Positions 9,033 to 20,309 of a stretch of DNA of 64,000 bases are shown in pieces. The DNA lies in assembly GCA_030765055.1 (NCBI GenBank), contig CM060951.1, forward strand, positions 46,821,449-46,885,448, written 5' to 3'. Position numbers and translations under genes: made by a program. The notes beneath the pieces are model-generated. The model made no database searches, was not told the origin of the DNA, and saw nothing but the letters and a program-made list of their open reading frames with translations. This DNA is from Mantis religiosa (lineage: Eukaryota > Arthropoda > Insecta > Mantodea > Mantidae). Positions within the stretch are counted from its first letter, which is position 1. The number at the start of each line of letters is the position of its first letter.

Positions 9033-10267
9033 TAAATACAAAACCAAACATTACAGCATATCCACCTCAACTCTTAAATACCAAAATGTTAGCAACAAAG
9101 TAGGAAGTCGAGTCTATCGAATCAACGGCACTGAGATAGCAAATAGCTATTTTCAGTCATAGCTAAATGAGCTACAAACCCAGTAAGGCATAATATGAAC
9201 TGGTAAGAACACAAGTAGTTGCTATATAATGTTGTGTTGAAAATCTACTTCGGTTCGGTGATTTACGATCGACATATATTCACATTCTATTCTCTGGCTA
9301 TGGACAAAATGATGTTCTGCTAAAAATCGCGCTAATGAATGACAACATTGAAGCATATAGCATATTCTTTCCACAACACATTCTACTGCCTGACCATCAA
9401 CATACCAAATTCATAGCCAAATATACGCAAGTTTAAATGCATGTCATTCGAAACTCGTTGAATCATAATTGTAATCGGAATTCTTGCCAACATTCAATGT
9501 CCACTGCGTTAACAATTGAGGCAAGGAGTAAACAAGCTCTTTTCCTTAATATCAATAATTCCATGGATTCTGGTAATAAAGATTTAGTCCTTCTGGCACA
9601 TTGTGTGCTTGTGCAAGAACAAAAGAAAACTATGGGCGCACCCTTTTCTAAAGAACACCTTCAAAGTTTAATATAGAATTGGGTTCGAAACTTCTAAAAA
9701 TATCAGGAGAAAATTTCAATTTGTTGTTTGTAATTTTATTTAAACCTGCAAACCAGGAGACAGCTTTAAGAGCAGTCATATGAGCTAAATTGAGGTTAGG
9801 CTTAACTAACGTTTTCTCGTCACTGAATATACTAATGCATTTAATTAAATTGCAAAACTACAAAAATAAAAGTTCTCAGTTAAGCTGGGATATGTAAAAA
9901 ATGACAGACCCTACACGCATCTCATTAAGTATGTTATCTTTTCTATCGTGCACTCTGGATGATGTTAGTCTCGGCTCTGCACGAAGTTGGCCGAATATGT
10001 ACCACAATGATCCTAACTTCCCCTTCTAATGACATGGTCGGTGAAGGCATTTATTATCCACAGAAATATTGAGCTCAGTGTGTTAAGTCAAATGTTTTGT
10101 TGATTCTTTACACAGTGGAAAATCTCCTTAATAGGTTTCCCAGACATCTCTATAGTTTGACAATTAGTAAGCAAGTCTCCAAGTCCAGAAATCCTGGGTT
10201 AATTTCCATTTGGAAGATGGGATTTTTCTTTGGCTATGTTTATTTCACTCATTCAAGAGTCTGAAAG
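9030..10267. other. No recognisable gene
   Basis: AT-rich. A 79-codon open frame at 9437-9676 has no recognisable domain and no supporting context; I leave it uncalled. Confidence 0.5.
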
Positions 10268-10269
10268 TA

Positions 10270-11184
10270 CGAGGGCTGTTCAATAAAGAATGATCATACC
10301 TTTTTTGACAACGTACCCTTACTCATCCTCATAATTTTGATGGTCCTTCTCAAAAAATAGTCTCCCGTGAATGCGATACACTTGTCCCAGCGTTTCTGCC
10401 AGTCTTCAAAGACATGCTGGAAACCATTTTTTGAAAGATCCTTCAAAATCGAATTCGTAGCCATCACCACTGCTTCTGATGATGGACAATGCCTCCCACG
10501 AAGGCGTTTCTTCAACTTAGGGAATAGAAAAGTCACATGGGGCTAAATCCGGACTAAAGGGAGGGGGAGGGATGCACTTCACGTTGGTTTTTGCAAGATA
10601 TTAAGCAACAACATTGGCAATATGCGGCCGCGCATTATCGTGGTGCAGCATCCAGCCTGCTTCACGGAAATGTGGTCTTTTGCGCCTGATATGGACTTGC
10701 AATGTTTTCAGGACATTCCTGTAGTATTGTCCACTTACTGATGTTTGTGCTGGTACAACTTGCTGATAAACCATTCCATGAATATCAAAGAATGAGATAA
10801 CCATAACTTTCCCAGCAGAAACAACCACTTTTGCTGTTTTGGGGGTTGGTGATGAAGGAGATTTCCACACTGTGCTTTGCTGTTTCCTCTCAGGATCAAA
10901 ATGATGTAGCCAAGTTTCATCAGCAGTGATTACATTTGAAAGAAAGTCCGGATCTACCTCTAACATCAACTTTAACTGCATGTTACCTCCATTGCAGCGG
11001 TAGGCGATACTGAACATGTCTGAACTTGCCTGGTTCTCACAGTCGGAAACCAAGAGTACCAAAAATTAAACTACTACGGCGTATTTGTTTCACATTAAGC
11101 TAACAGAATATAATAAGTTTGAATTTTAGTGCGCAAAATTATGTCCGTAAAAAAGCATGATCTCTCTTTGCTGAACAGCCCTCG
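10270..11184 (-). mobile_element. Internally deleted mariner, copy 1 (complete ends)
   Basis: A 915-bp element flanked by TA on both sides. The ends are inverted repeats beginning CGAGGGCTGTTCA and agreeing over about 28 bp with mismatches. The minus strand encodes the catalytic domain of a mariner transposase: NVITADETWLHHFDPERKQQ (first Asp), HHDNARPHIANVV (second Asp) and a PDLAPCDF block (third Asp), followed by a C-terminal part at 10294-10536. Frameshifts near 10540-10600 break it. The N-terminal DNA-binding region, roughly 120 residues, is absent. The same junction occurs in the copies at 27189-28086 and 51222-52138, so the deletion came before their spread. Confidence 0.95.
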
Positions 11185-11186
11185 TA

Positions 11187-14100
11187 TGATGAGGGTGTAA
11201 ATCTGTGTGTACGTGCGCGCGTGTCAATATAACGTAAATAAAGAAAACCTCAACGTAAACGTATCCATAATTACTCAATAGTAGGAGTGAACATCATTGC
11301 CGATATGTTCTAAAGCGAAAAGCTAAATGGGAATCAAAAAGTCGCCTAACGACAGGAGCACATTACTGTGCAACTGGAATCATGTATAAAGCACGAACCT
11401 ATAGCCAATGTCCCGTTTCATCTGAATTAAACAAAACGATTTACGATCCCTATCGCTTTAGGCCTTTCAATGCTAATGACACTTTCTTCTATCGTGACAT
11501 TTGTGTCTGATATACTGTTTAACGTTTACCTTTTGAAATAAATAGATCTTTTATTTTGGACTCGGTTAGATTTTGAATGTAGCTACTGAATCAGTTTATC
11601 TCTCATTTGTTTTAAGTTTTTATCGACGAATGTACACGAGACGAATGATATTCGCAGAATATTTACCTAGTACCTGAGTGGAACACAGAGTATCTATAAT
11701 TACCCAATGTATTAGAAATTTTATGCGGTGTTTTATGCAATCAAAAGGGCGCTGTAATCCAACTGCTCAAATGCCATTCTACCGCTTCAATGTTTTGCTC
11801 AGTTTTACAACTGAACTGTATGGCTTCTGAAACGCGATGCACTTATGCTAATGAGACTTTACGTTTAACTCGTTTTAGATTCATACGTAAATAACCAAAT
11901 TTACTCAATTTATTACCACCATATTCAGATCTAATGAAGCAGATGCGGTAATAAAGTCAGAAAACTTGTTTACCACGTCATTAACAAACCTGTAACACAT
12001 ACTGCATGCGAAGTCATTTTCACGTGCAGCACCCTGACCGAATTCATTCAATTAATGTAAAGAATATATAAGAAGACTGAACCACGACGAGTCAGATCAT
12101 TAACCCCATCAGAGACTGGGGCTCCTAATTACGGTAGAGTGCTGTAAATGGATACTCAAGTGAAAGACCATTTGTTCAGCATGAGCTTTAAATGCAAAAG
12201 AATCACTGAAAAGGCAATGAAAATTGTATGGCGTGAATAATGAATAAGTCATTCACTGAAGGTAATCAGGAGTGGTTAGCTTCTGGGCTTTGACTCGGAA
12301 CCTGTCCATCGGTAGTAGAGTAATAAGGACCTAAGCGACACAATAACAACTTTCTCTATTTGGCTGACGGATTTGCATCTCAAGTGAGCGTCTTAATCTG
12401 AATTTCAAGAGGACTAGATGCATCTAGGATGATATGGGTGATATTCAGTAGAAATTTGAATACGTAATCCTTCATACACTTATACAGCTGCATAAAATGG
12501 AGCTTTAATGAGGAAATGTTTGACACTGGAGTTTTTAAATAAGAGGCACAGATTCGTAGCTTTATTTTCGTCATGCACTCTATTGTGAATGGTGAACAAA
12601 AGGATTATGTGAAAAGTTATCTCATGAATCCAGAGTAGCATTGGTATTCTCCCACTATCTTGACTATATATAACGATTATGTTCGCTGCCTTAGATTATA
12701 TCACACTGGAAAGCACAAAATGTATTTCGGTGACTTAATTTTACAAGTATAATTTACAGAGTAACGTATTTCAATAAATATGACCTTGAAAGAAAAAGAA
12801 ATTCAAAGTATACAAAACAAAAATCAGGACAATACTGCCAATCAAATGACTCAACTTCTGTCATGTTTTCAATTCTAGTTTCGACAGTGGCCTCTGACAA
12901 CTCAATTTCTCGACTCTAGTTCTAGCTCATACTTTTACAATGAAAATAAATTCGCGAGATGTGCCAAATCTGTGCCACCAAAACAAGTAAACGATATTGC
13001 ATTCGTTTTAAGAATCTTTAACCTTAGCAGAATCTAATTACCATTATCAATGAATTTAATCCATTCTCTAAGCAATCTTAAAAAAATCACTATTTACATT
13101 TTCGTGGATGATCTTTGTATACATGTATGGATGTCCATCTAAGTGATCTACAGATACCATGAAATATGCTACACATAGGCGTAATCAATGTTTTGAAACT
13201 GCATCATCTCCAAAACTATACTGCACGTAAAGAATACAGAAGTAACCACTTCTCATAATACCATTCTACTAACGATTAATTAATTATTATTAATTTTTAT
13301 TTGCTTTGAAATATAATGAACATATGTAATACGGTATTATACTACTTGCGAAGTAGTTTATTACGTAAATTCAAAGCTTTGTAATACCCAGTAGATAGAG
13401 GCTTGTACATATGCCACCTTTGGTTGATTTTATGGCTAATAAATACAAAATAGACATTTATTCAGAAACAATGTTATTGTAGATATATAACAGTACGTAC
13501 AGTTCAATGGAGAACAAAACAATGAAGCACTGTCCACGGAAATAAAACACGGTCAAACGAGTAAACTTATGCTTTCTCTGCCCACTAACTGGCTAAATTA
13601 TAAACAAAATGAGTTATGTGAATCTTGCTTCAGAGCTTTCAGAAATCAGATTTCTTCAGTGCTAATATAATCTACCTTTACTGGAAATTTGTATTGTATA
13701 TTTCCCAAATATACGTCACGGAATTCACAAATTATTTTAAGACCATTCTAAACAGCAACTTTTAAGAGATTGATCATTAAGAACAAAGGAAGTTAAATTA
13801 AACGTTGTCATTATGGAATGCATCTAATTCAATGAGCAATAAAAAGGAGATTAAAGAATATCATAATTGAGATACAAATAAATCATGTAATGCAATGTGC
13901 CGCTTGTCCACTCGAGTCAGAAAGTGTCTGATAAATATATAGCATAAAATGGTACACTACAAATGTTCTAATAATAGGAAGATGGGTAACAGGAAAGTAT
14001 CAAATATACATATTAATTCAGAAGCAAGCCACTAAATGAATGTCTGTACGCCTATAGAGAGAGAGAGAGAGAAATAAAACGAATTTGACGAATCTTAAAA

Positions 14101-14424
14101 TATGGAGTCGAATAGTCACAATATCTGAAATAGGTATTTGGAATACCTATGTCCCCGGGCTGAGTTGGAAATATACAAACGATGATTTCGATTTACTTAT
14201 GAATTATCATTAATTTATTATATATTTTGATTATATATTAGTTAAATTGGAAGGTTTTAAATTCTAAGTTTTAATTGTTTATGTCTAAAGAAATTATTAA
14301 TTCTTTGGATTGGATTTCAGAAGTATTAAGGTTAAGCTAATATAGTCTTTTAAGTGAAAAAGTTGGGAAACTTATTTTTTTCAAGCAAATCCTCCCGTCC
14401 TGCACTATCCTTGGCGTGCAACAT
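11187..14424. other. Long AT-rich stretch, no recognisable gene
   Basis: About 3.2 kb with stops throughout. The only landmark is a short (GA)n run near 14056-14072. Confidence 0.55.
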
Positions 14425-14515
14425 TTAAAAATTTATTTTTTTTTAAATTTAAATTTAAAATTTAAGTTCAAAATTAAAATTTAGAATTCAAAATTTAAAA
14501 ATTTAAAAAATAAAT
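14425..14515. repeat. AT low-complexity block of interleaved AAATTT palindromes
   Basis: Made almost entirely of A and T tracts arranged as AAATTTAAATTT-type palindromes, with a few G or C. Likely to form cruciforms or to be replication-slippage prone; no gene. Confidence 0.8.
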
Positions 14516-14519
14516 GGCT

Positions 14520-15510
14520 CTAACGATTGTGATTATTTTAAAAACACGCATGTTGAAGAAATTTTCATGAAAAATAAAATGTATATCTTGAATTTTAAAA
14601 TAATATTACATTTTATATATATGTTGCTGGAGTGCACAATTTTGAAGATATACCTTGTTATTTGCATGAATTTTCCAATACTTGTGCCTTCCTCAAACAG
14701 CAAGTAGTTAATATACCTTTTTCTCTCTTGGTTATGCAAAAAAATAAATAAAAAGATAAAATAAAAAAGAATAAATGCCAGCGCAGAGCAACAAAAAACT
14801 ATTGTACGCAATGTAGTTGCACACATCCATGAAACTACGTTTTCTAGCAATGTAAACACAGGTAAAGGCACACCTGCATGCATTAAAAGCAATATCATGA
14901 TTCACCGACACATGTTCGTCTGTAACATAACATAATGGACTTGAATAGGTAATTAGTTGCAAACGCTAATGATAATATTTACATTAAGTACGTGCCCTAT
15001 ACGTTACTAATCAAAACTGAATGCCTTTTCTGCATTTGTAATGTGCCTAAATAATACTGGTTCATTTAGCTAATCGCTACTCGTTTGTCTGTCAGCACCA
15101 AACGCATACACCACTCATGCTCTCGAACCTAACCTCAAACTATTCTCATTTTAGTTTAAATGGCCGCGTCTATATGCACCAATCGAAATTGGTGGTGCAT
15201 AGTGAACGAGCTTGTGCATAGTGTTACAGACACAGTATCCATTATCTCGCACATACACACACGCGTTTACTTAGGGGCGAGGAAGCGGAGCGAGTACATT
15301 GCTGCTATGCACTGTTGGAGGATCAGGCCAGATTGATTTTCACGCCATGCGACGCCGCCGTGGGTGTGACTGTATCGTTTACCCTGTGTGCTTCCAAAAT
15401 ACACTACATAAACTTTCTGGTTTACCGTCTGCAGGAGACGTGATACTTGCTTATCGATATAATACCTTCAAGGTGATGTGCTCTACTAGTTATCCCTACA
15501 AGCACCACGT
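14520..15510. other. No recognisable gene
   Basis: AT-rich to about 15050, then more balanced. A 121-codon minus-strand open frame at 14533-14898 is rich in Phe, Ile and Leu, as expected from AT-rich DNA, and resembles nothing known. Confidence 0.5.
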
Positions 15511-15517
15511 GCCGCAG

Positions 15518-15865
<348 letters not shown>

Positions 15866-15876
15866 GCCGCAGAAGT

Positions 15877-17015
15877 AAAAAGTATAAGGGCGACACTGAA
15901 AAGTTTAGAATGGGATTTTTCTAAAGCATATAACATGTGTTTTTAATAAAAGCTTCGCAAGTGATAAGCCGTGAAGACTAATTAATAAAGCTTACCGTGA
16001 AAGTTTTATCTTACAAAATATGTTTTTACTTGACAGGTATTTTCTTATGTATTGGGAGTTGAGGACCATGCACATTTTTATATTTACCCTAGTAGTTCGT
16101 TAATATTTTTCATTTAAAGATTTTATGCTCGCAAGAAAACCTTCAGTGACTTGGTGTTTTAGATTTTAAATCGTTATTAATGTCTAAATAATATGAATGT
16201 GGGCTTAAAATGCATTTGCCGAAAAAAATGTTTATGAATTGTTTATGAATTTCGTAAAGTGCGCCCAAAAACTGCTCTTACTGAGGCAAATATACCCACT
16301 GATCGATCCGAAGAACATGGACAAACTTATGAATTTATTTGTCAACACTGAAAAAGGTATAATTCAAATCTAAATAATTTTACATCCACAATAAGATGAC
16401 AGAAAACTTTATGGGTGATGGTTTCCACATAAACTATCACCCAATCTAAACATTGCATTGATTGATGCAGAAACACTTTAGGAACATTCCAAGCGGCACT
16501 TCAAATTCCGTTTTGATTGTCGTTACTGCTGTTGTCGTGACTCTGAAAAGAGTGTCAATCAGTTCAAACGTAACCCAAACCTACAAAGTTCCGGCGAAAT
16601 TTTAGTCATACAAGTACTGCTACTACACAGTAGCCTGCAGTTATTGCCGATTGTTACAGAAAAGTTTCTCAAATACGCCAAAAATGAATAATTTTATACG
16701 TATTATTATGCAGTATCGTCACATTCAGCAAAACAGCCGAGTACCTGGATCTCATAAGGGTCAGTACAATGGACATTACCATACATCCCTGACCTAAACT
16801 TGCGATATATTTTTGTTTCCAGAAATTAAAGTTAAATTGAATCACCTTTCGTCACCAATTATAAAACCCTGGTTTCTGAAGAAACTCAGTAAGGGTGGCA
16901 TCATTGCTTTAAAGAGTTGGTTTCATTGAATTCAAAAATATATTGAGGTTAAAAGGAAATGTGAAAAAAAAACTCTTTTTTAACAGTAACCGTGCTCCAT
17001 TTTTTTTTTAAATTA
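15877..17015. other. No recognisable gene
   Basis: AT-rich sequence; no coding signal or repeat family identified. Confidence 0.5.
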
Positions 17016-17026
17016 GTCAGTAATGC

Positions 17027-17355
17027 CCCCTGGCGCGAGAGCCCTAAGAGGACCAAGGCCTGCCAACCCGACTGCCGGCCTCACGCTCACTTACGCAAGG
17101 TAGAGGTGGACGATCATCCAACCGATACGGGAAGAAGATGTGGTCAGCACCTCGGCATCCCCCAGTCGGAACGTTGGTTTTTGAGATCAGGGCCGCTTAC
17201 CTAGCGTAAGTTCGTCATATTCCTCACGATGCTGAATGGCCCACCGGTTCTATACCCGGGACTTAAAATCCTCACCCCATGGGTGGGATCGAACCCGGGC
17301 CGCTTTCCATGGCCATGGACCATGGTTTTGGCCCGCTGCGCCACGGTGCAGGACT
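17027..17355 (-). mobile_element. SINE family E with 11-bp target duplication
   Basis: Minus-strand tRNA-derived SINE. The A-box-like segment CCGTGGCGCAGCGGGCC is near 17330-17347 and a B-box-like GGGTTCGATCCCACCC near 17282-17298. The body is GC-rich. GTCAGTAATGC at 17016-17026 is repeated exactly at 17356-17366. Only one copy of this family was found in the window. Confidence 0.9.
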
Positions 17356-17366
17356 GTCAGTAATGC

Positions 17367-17865
17367 TTTCATAATAAATATTAAATAAACTTGGATTCAG
17401 AAGGAGTGTGCGACATAGTTGAGATTAACAAACGTCATATTTTTCTTTTCGCTTCTATAATATAGAATACCTTCAGAAGAATTTAAAGTGTCCACGCTCT
17501 GCGAAGATGTAGGTACATTATCTTTGTAGATGAAATAGTTTACTAGGAAATACATATATTAAACAGACTAAGTGACATCTGGCACCAGGTTGTGATAGTT
17601 AAAAGATATACTGTAAGTGAAAGAGAGGTAACACTTCAATACCAACTCGAATTACACTTGAAAATATAAGGTTTCAGAAGAAAATATCTTATGGTGTTAT
17701 TCGTTTCAGTTCACGTGAGAACGCATATGTTCCGATTAACATAACAGAACTAAACAGAAATAGATTCAATAGTAAAATTACATTTACTATAAATAATTGT
17801 GAAGATAAATATTCAAGAAATGTGCGGCAGTGCTGCTCAGCTGAACTCAGAACGACCAAAATCGA
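17367..17865. other. No recognisable gene
   Basis: AT-rich spacer, nothing identified. Confidence 0.5.
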
Positions 17866-17869
17866 TCCC

Positions 17870-18095
17870 ATGGAACTATATATGGGATTTACAGTGCCAA
17901 GACGGCATGTGGGAGGGTTTTCTCCAGGTTCTCCGTTTCTCTCGCTATTAATAACACCAACAGCTTCACAGTCAGCTTTCCTTTTGTTTATTTTGCCCTC
18001 ATTTATCATCACCGTCCTCGCTCACATACCACGCATCACACTAGATCGGAATCAAGAGTTCCGACAGGCATTTGAACTCAGGGGCTACACGTAAC
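17870..18095 (+). mobile_element. Diverged SINE-like fragment related to family D body
   Basis: The segment GGGAGGGTTTTCTCCAGGTT, followed by TTCTCTCGC and, further on, TTATCATCACCGTCCTCGC, parallels the family D body (GGGTTTTCTCCGGGATTTCC then ATCATCAGTGTCATCGCC on its own sense strand). No clear tRNA head or target duplication remains, so this is a tentative call. Confidence 0.35.
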
Positions 18096-18704
18096 TCCTC
18101 CACACTAAACGGTACGAATACGAAGAAAGTAAGGACATCCATAATCTGAAATTTTCCAAAGCCAGATGGGGGAGTAACGACGTTACAAATAACGCGTTGG
18201 TGTATCTCTGACATCTAGGAATCCTGGTTCTGTCACGAAAAGCCACCACTCAGAGAGGCGATGTGAAAATATAAAAGTTTCTATATGGTCGGTTCATATT
18301 ATGAGCATGAAAAGTGCTGGTATCAAATAAAATTGTTTAGTCAAAAAACCTAACGTCGGTACACATGCACACACTCACATTTTTGTGAGATACAAAAATT
18401 ATGATTCCGGTCCTTATGTTTGTTCCTATTCCAGCACTAAGGCCCGATTTCACCAACAGATGTTAAAATCGACATTAACAAATGTAACGTAACAATTGTA
18501 ATAGCGCTAACAAATTCTTGCATTTCACCAACCTGTTTTCTGAACATGTTAACAAACACGTGCTAACGCCAAGAAACTTGTAAATATTACAGTTATAGAA
18601 GGCTGTGGATGAGTCGTATTATTTTCTGAACGTACTACGATGCGCTTTTGTTTTCATTTTCGTCTGCACCGTAGTCTGCACACAGCTAAAAAAATGGTGG
18701 ATAA

Positions 18705-18860
18705 ACAAAATCATAAACAAAAGCCATGAAACAAATTTCTCATAAATTGAGAAAGGATTGTTAATTGAATTGGTGACAAAGTATAACGATATCGTGGAAA
18801 ATAGGACGGATGCGGTGAATGTAAAAGATGATACCGAAATTAAGGTTTGCCATAAGTAAA
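18705..18860 (+). pseudogene. Harbinger Myb/SANT-like protein fragment
   Basis: Plus-strand reading NFS*IEKGLLIELVTKYNDI, then VENRTDAVNVKDDTEIKVCHK, resembles the start of Myb/SANT-like DNA-binding proteins, in which an acidic-aromatic helix is followed by an Asn-Lys-x-Thr-Asp-Ala segment. In Harbinger elements this second protein partners the transposase in DNA binding and nuclear import. One in-frame stop and no downstream continuation make it a remnant. Confidence 0.6.
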
Positions 18861-19617
18861 GAATCATGATGGATGTCAAAGGAATGTTGGTTCTTTGTTA
18901 CGACGCGTGCAAGGGCAGCTGAGGCGAATAGCATTTTGGGGGAAAGTTGTTATAACAAAAGCAATGTAAGAAACAGTGTCCTTAGCAGATTTCGAAAGGG
19001 GCTCACTTGGCTTGTATGAATAGGGTATTCTTTGGATCATTCATAATGGCGACAAAACAGCCACAAAGGGATCTTGGTAGAAAAGGAGTTTCCAGAAAGT
19101 GAAAGTTTCATATACACCCACGCGCATCTGTGGTCATTTAGAACAGTCTTCGGCGTCAGGCCGATGAGAGCACTCTGAGGCGTGAGGGCGATTAGGGCAG
19201 TCCTCTTGTTCTGTCTTGGATATTTGTCGGTTCACATATACGTTAGGAACGAATAAAGTTTATCGAGTAATGAACATCCTGCCGTCAGTAACTCTAAACA
19301 GGGATATTGGTATCCCTTGGTCGGCAACTTCAATTTCGGTGTTCTAAAAAAAAGAAGCAGTAAATAAATAAGTTGGAAACGGGTATTCCAGTGTCAGTAA
19401 ATATCCTTCTCACACACATCCACGCATACACTGAGCGAAACCTCATTGCTCGCCAACTTATTTGCTCGCCATTAAATTATTTGCATCAAATTGGCGTCAC
19501 AATGTGGAATTGTTTGCCACCCATAAACATTATTGCATCAAACAGAAAGATGTCACACGGAGAAAAATTGGAAACAAACTTAATTCAAATGCATGTGTCA
19601 TTACTACAAACGAAACG

Positions 19618-19966
19618 TATTACGTAAATTTAAAACGAGGGGCGAAGAAGTACTAGTGACGAGTGACTTGCACGTTTCAAGACGTAAGGTGGACAGTGTG
19701 TTTTATCCACAGTGAATTATAAAATCGCAAAGTTATTAATACTTGATGCAAAGGCGAGATAGTCATATTCCTTTCGATGCACGTTCTAACTCAGTATTAC
19801 GTAAATTTAAAACGAGGAGCGAAGAAGGGCAAGTTACTTGAACGTTTCAAGACGGGAGGTGGACAATGTATTATCCACATAATTCAGTGAATTATAAAAT
19901 CGCAAGGTTATTAATACTTGAAGCAAGGGCGAGATCGCCATATTCCTTTCGATGCATGTTCTAACC
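19618..19966. repeat. Tandem duplication, period about 177 bp, inside Harbinger element
   Basis: The block beginning TATTACGTAAATTTAAAACG at 19618 starts again at 19795 and continues in parallel to about 19966, with scattered substitutions and small indels. Both units include the degenerate start of the transposase second segment, so the duplication hit the transposase gene. Confidence 0.9.
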
Positions 19967-20110
19967 TCTCTTGTACTTCCGCAGTAACCTTCATAGCAAC
20001 ATGTTTCGATAGTCTATACCTCCGTAAAAAATTTTCTTCGGATAGCTGCTCAAAATAATTTCTCCGCATAGGCCGTACTCTATTACGAATGCCATTTAGA
20101 CGGTCTTAAA
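19880..20110 (-). pseudogene. HARBI1-like transposase N-terminal fragment
   Basis: The minus strand reads RPMRRNYFEQLSEENFLRRY, then RLSKHVAMKVTAEVQERLEH. Shortly after comes a SPLLQVLITLRFY-like stretch, in another frame and interrupted by stops. An acidic segment, Phe-x-Arg-Arg-Tyr-Arg-Leu-Ser-Lys and a later Gln-x-Leu-x2-Leu-Arg-Phe motif are the usual N-terminal landmarks of PIF/Harbinger DDE transposases. The catalytic DDE domain is not recognisable. A 177-bp tandem duplication has copied part of it. Confidence 0.7.
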
Positions 20111-20309
20111 TATAACAAATCGACATCAACAGCTGAGTTCATGCTCGCCATCTTGACTATTTACAATTGTTAAGGACTTAATATCAGATATTTGGCGTGT
20201 TAGTTTAACAAGAGATTACGCTAACACTTGTTGGTAAAATGCAGTTTTTGTTTCGACTATTGCTAAACTCGTGTTAAGTCCTAACATCTGTTGGTGAAAT
20301 CGGGCATAA

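Larger units (their letters stand above)
18441..20306. mobile_element. Harbinger-type DNA transposon, both ends intact, coding decayed
   Basis: A 1866-bp element flanked by the 3-bp duplication TAA (18438-18440 and 20307-20309). It has 24-bp terminal inverted repeats reading GCCCGATTTCACCAACAGAT and a few more bases, matching except for the outermost base. A second, weaker inverted block lies about 90 bp in (GCATTTYACCAAC on each side). A TWA-type 3-bp duplication is typical of the PIF/Harbinger superfamily, and remnants of its two usual proteins are inside: a Myb/SANT-like protein on the plus strand near the left end and a HARBI1-like transposase on the minus strand near the right end. Confidence 0.88.
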
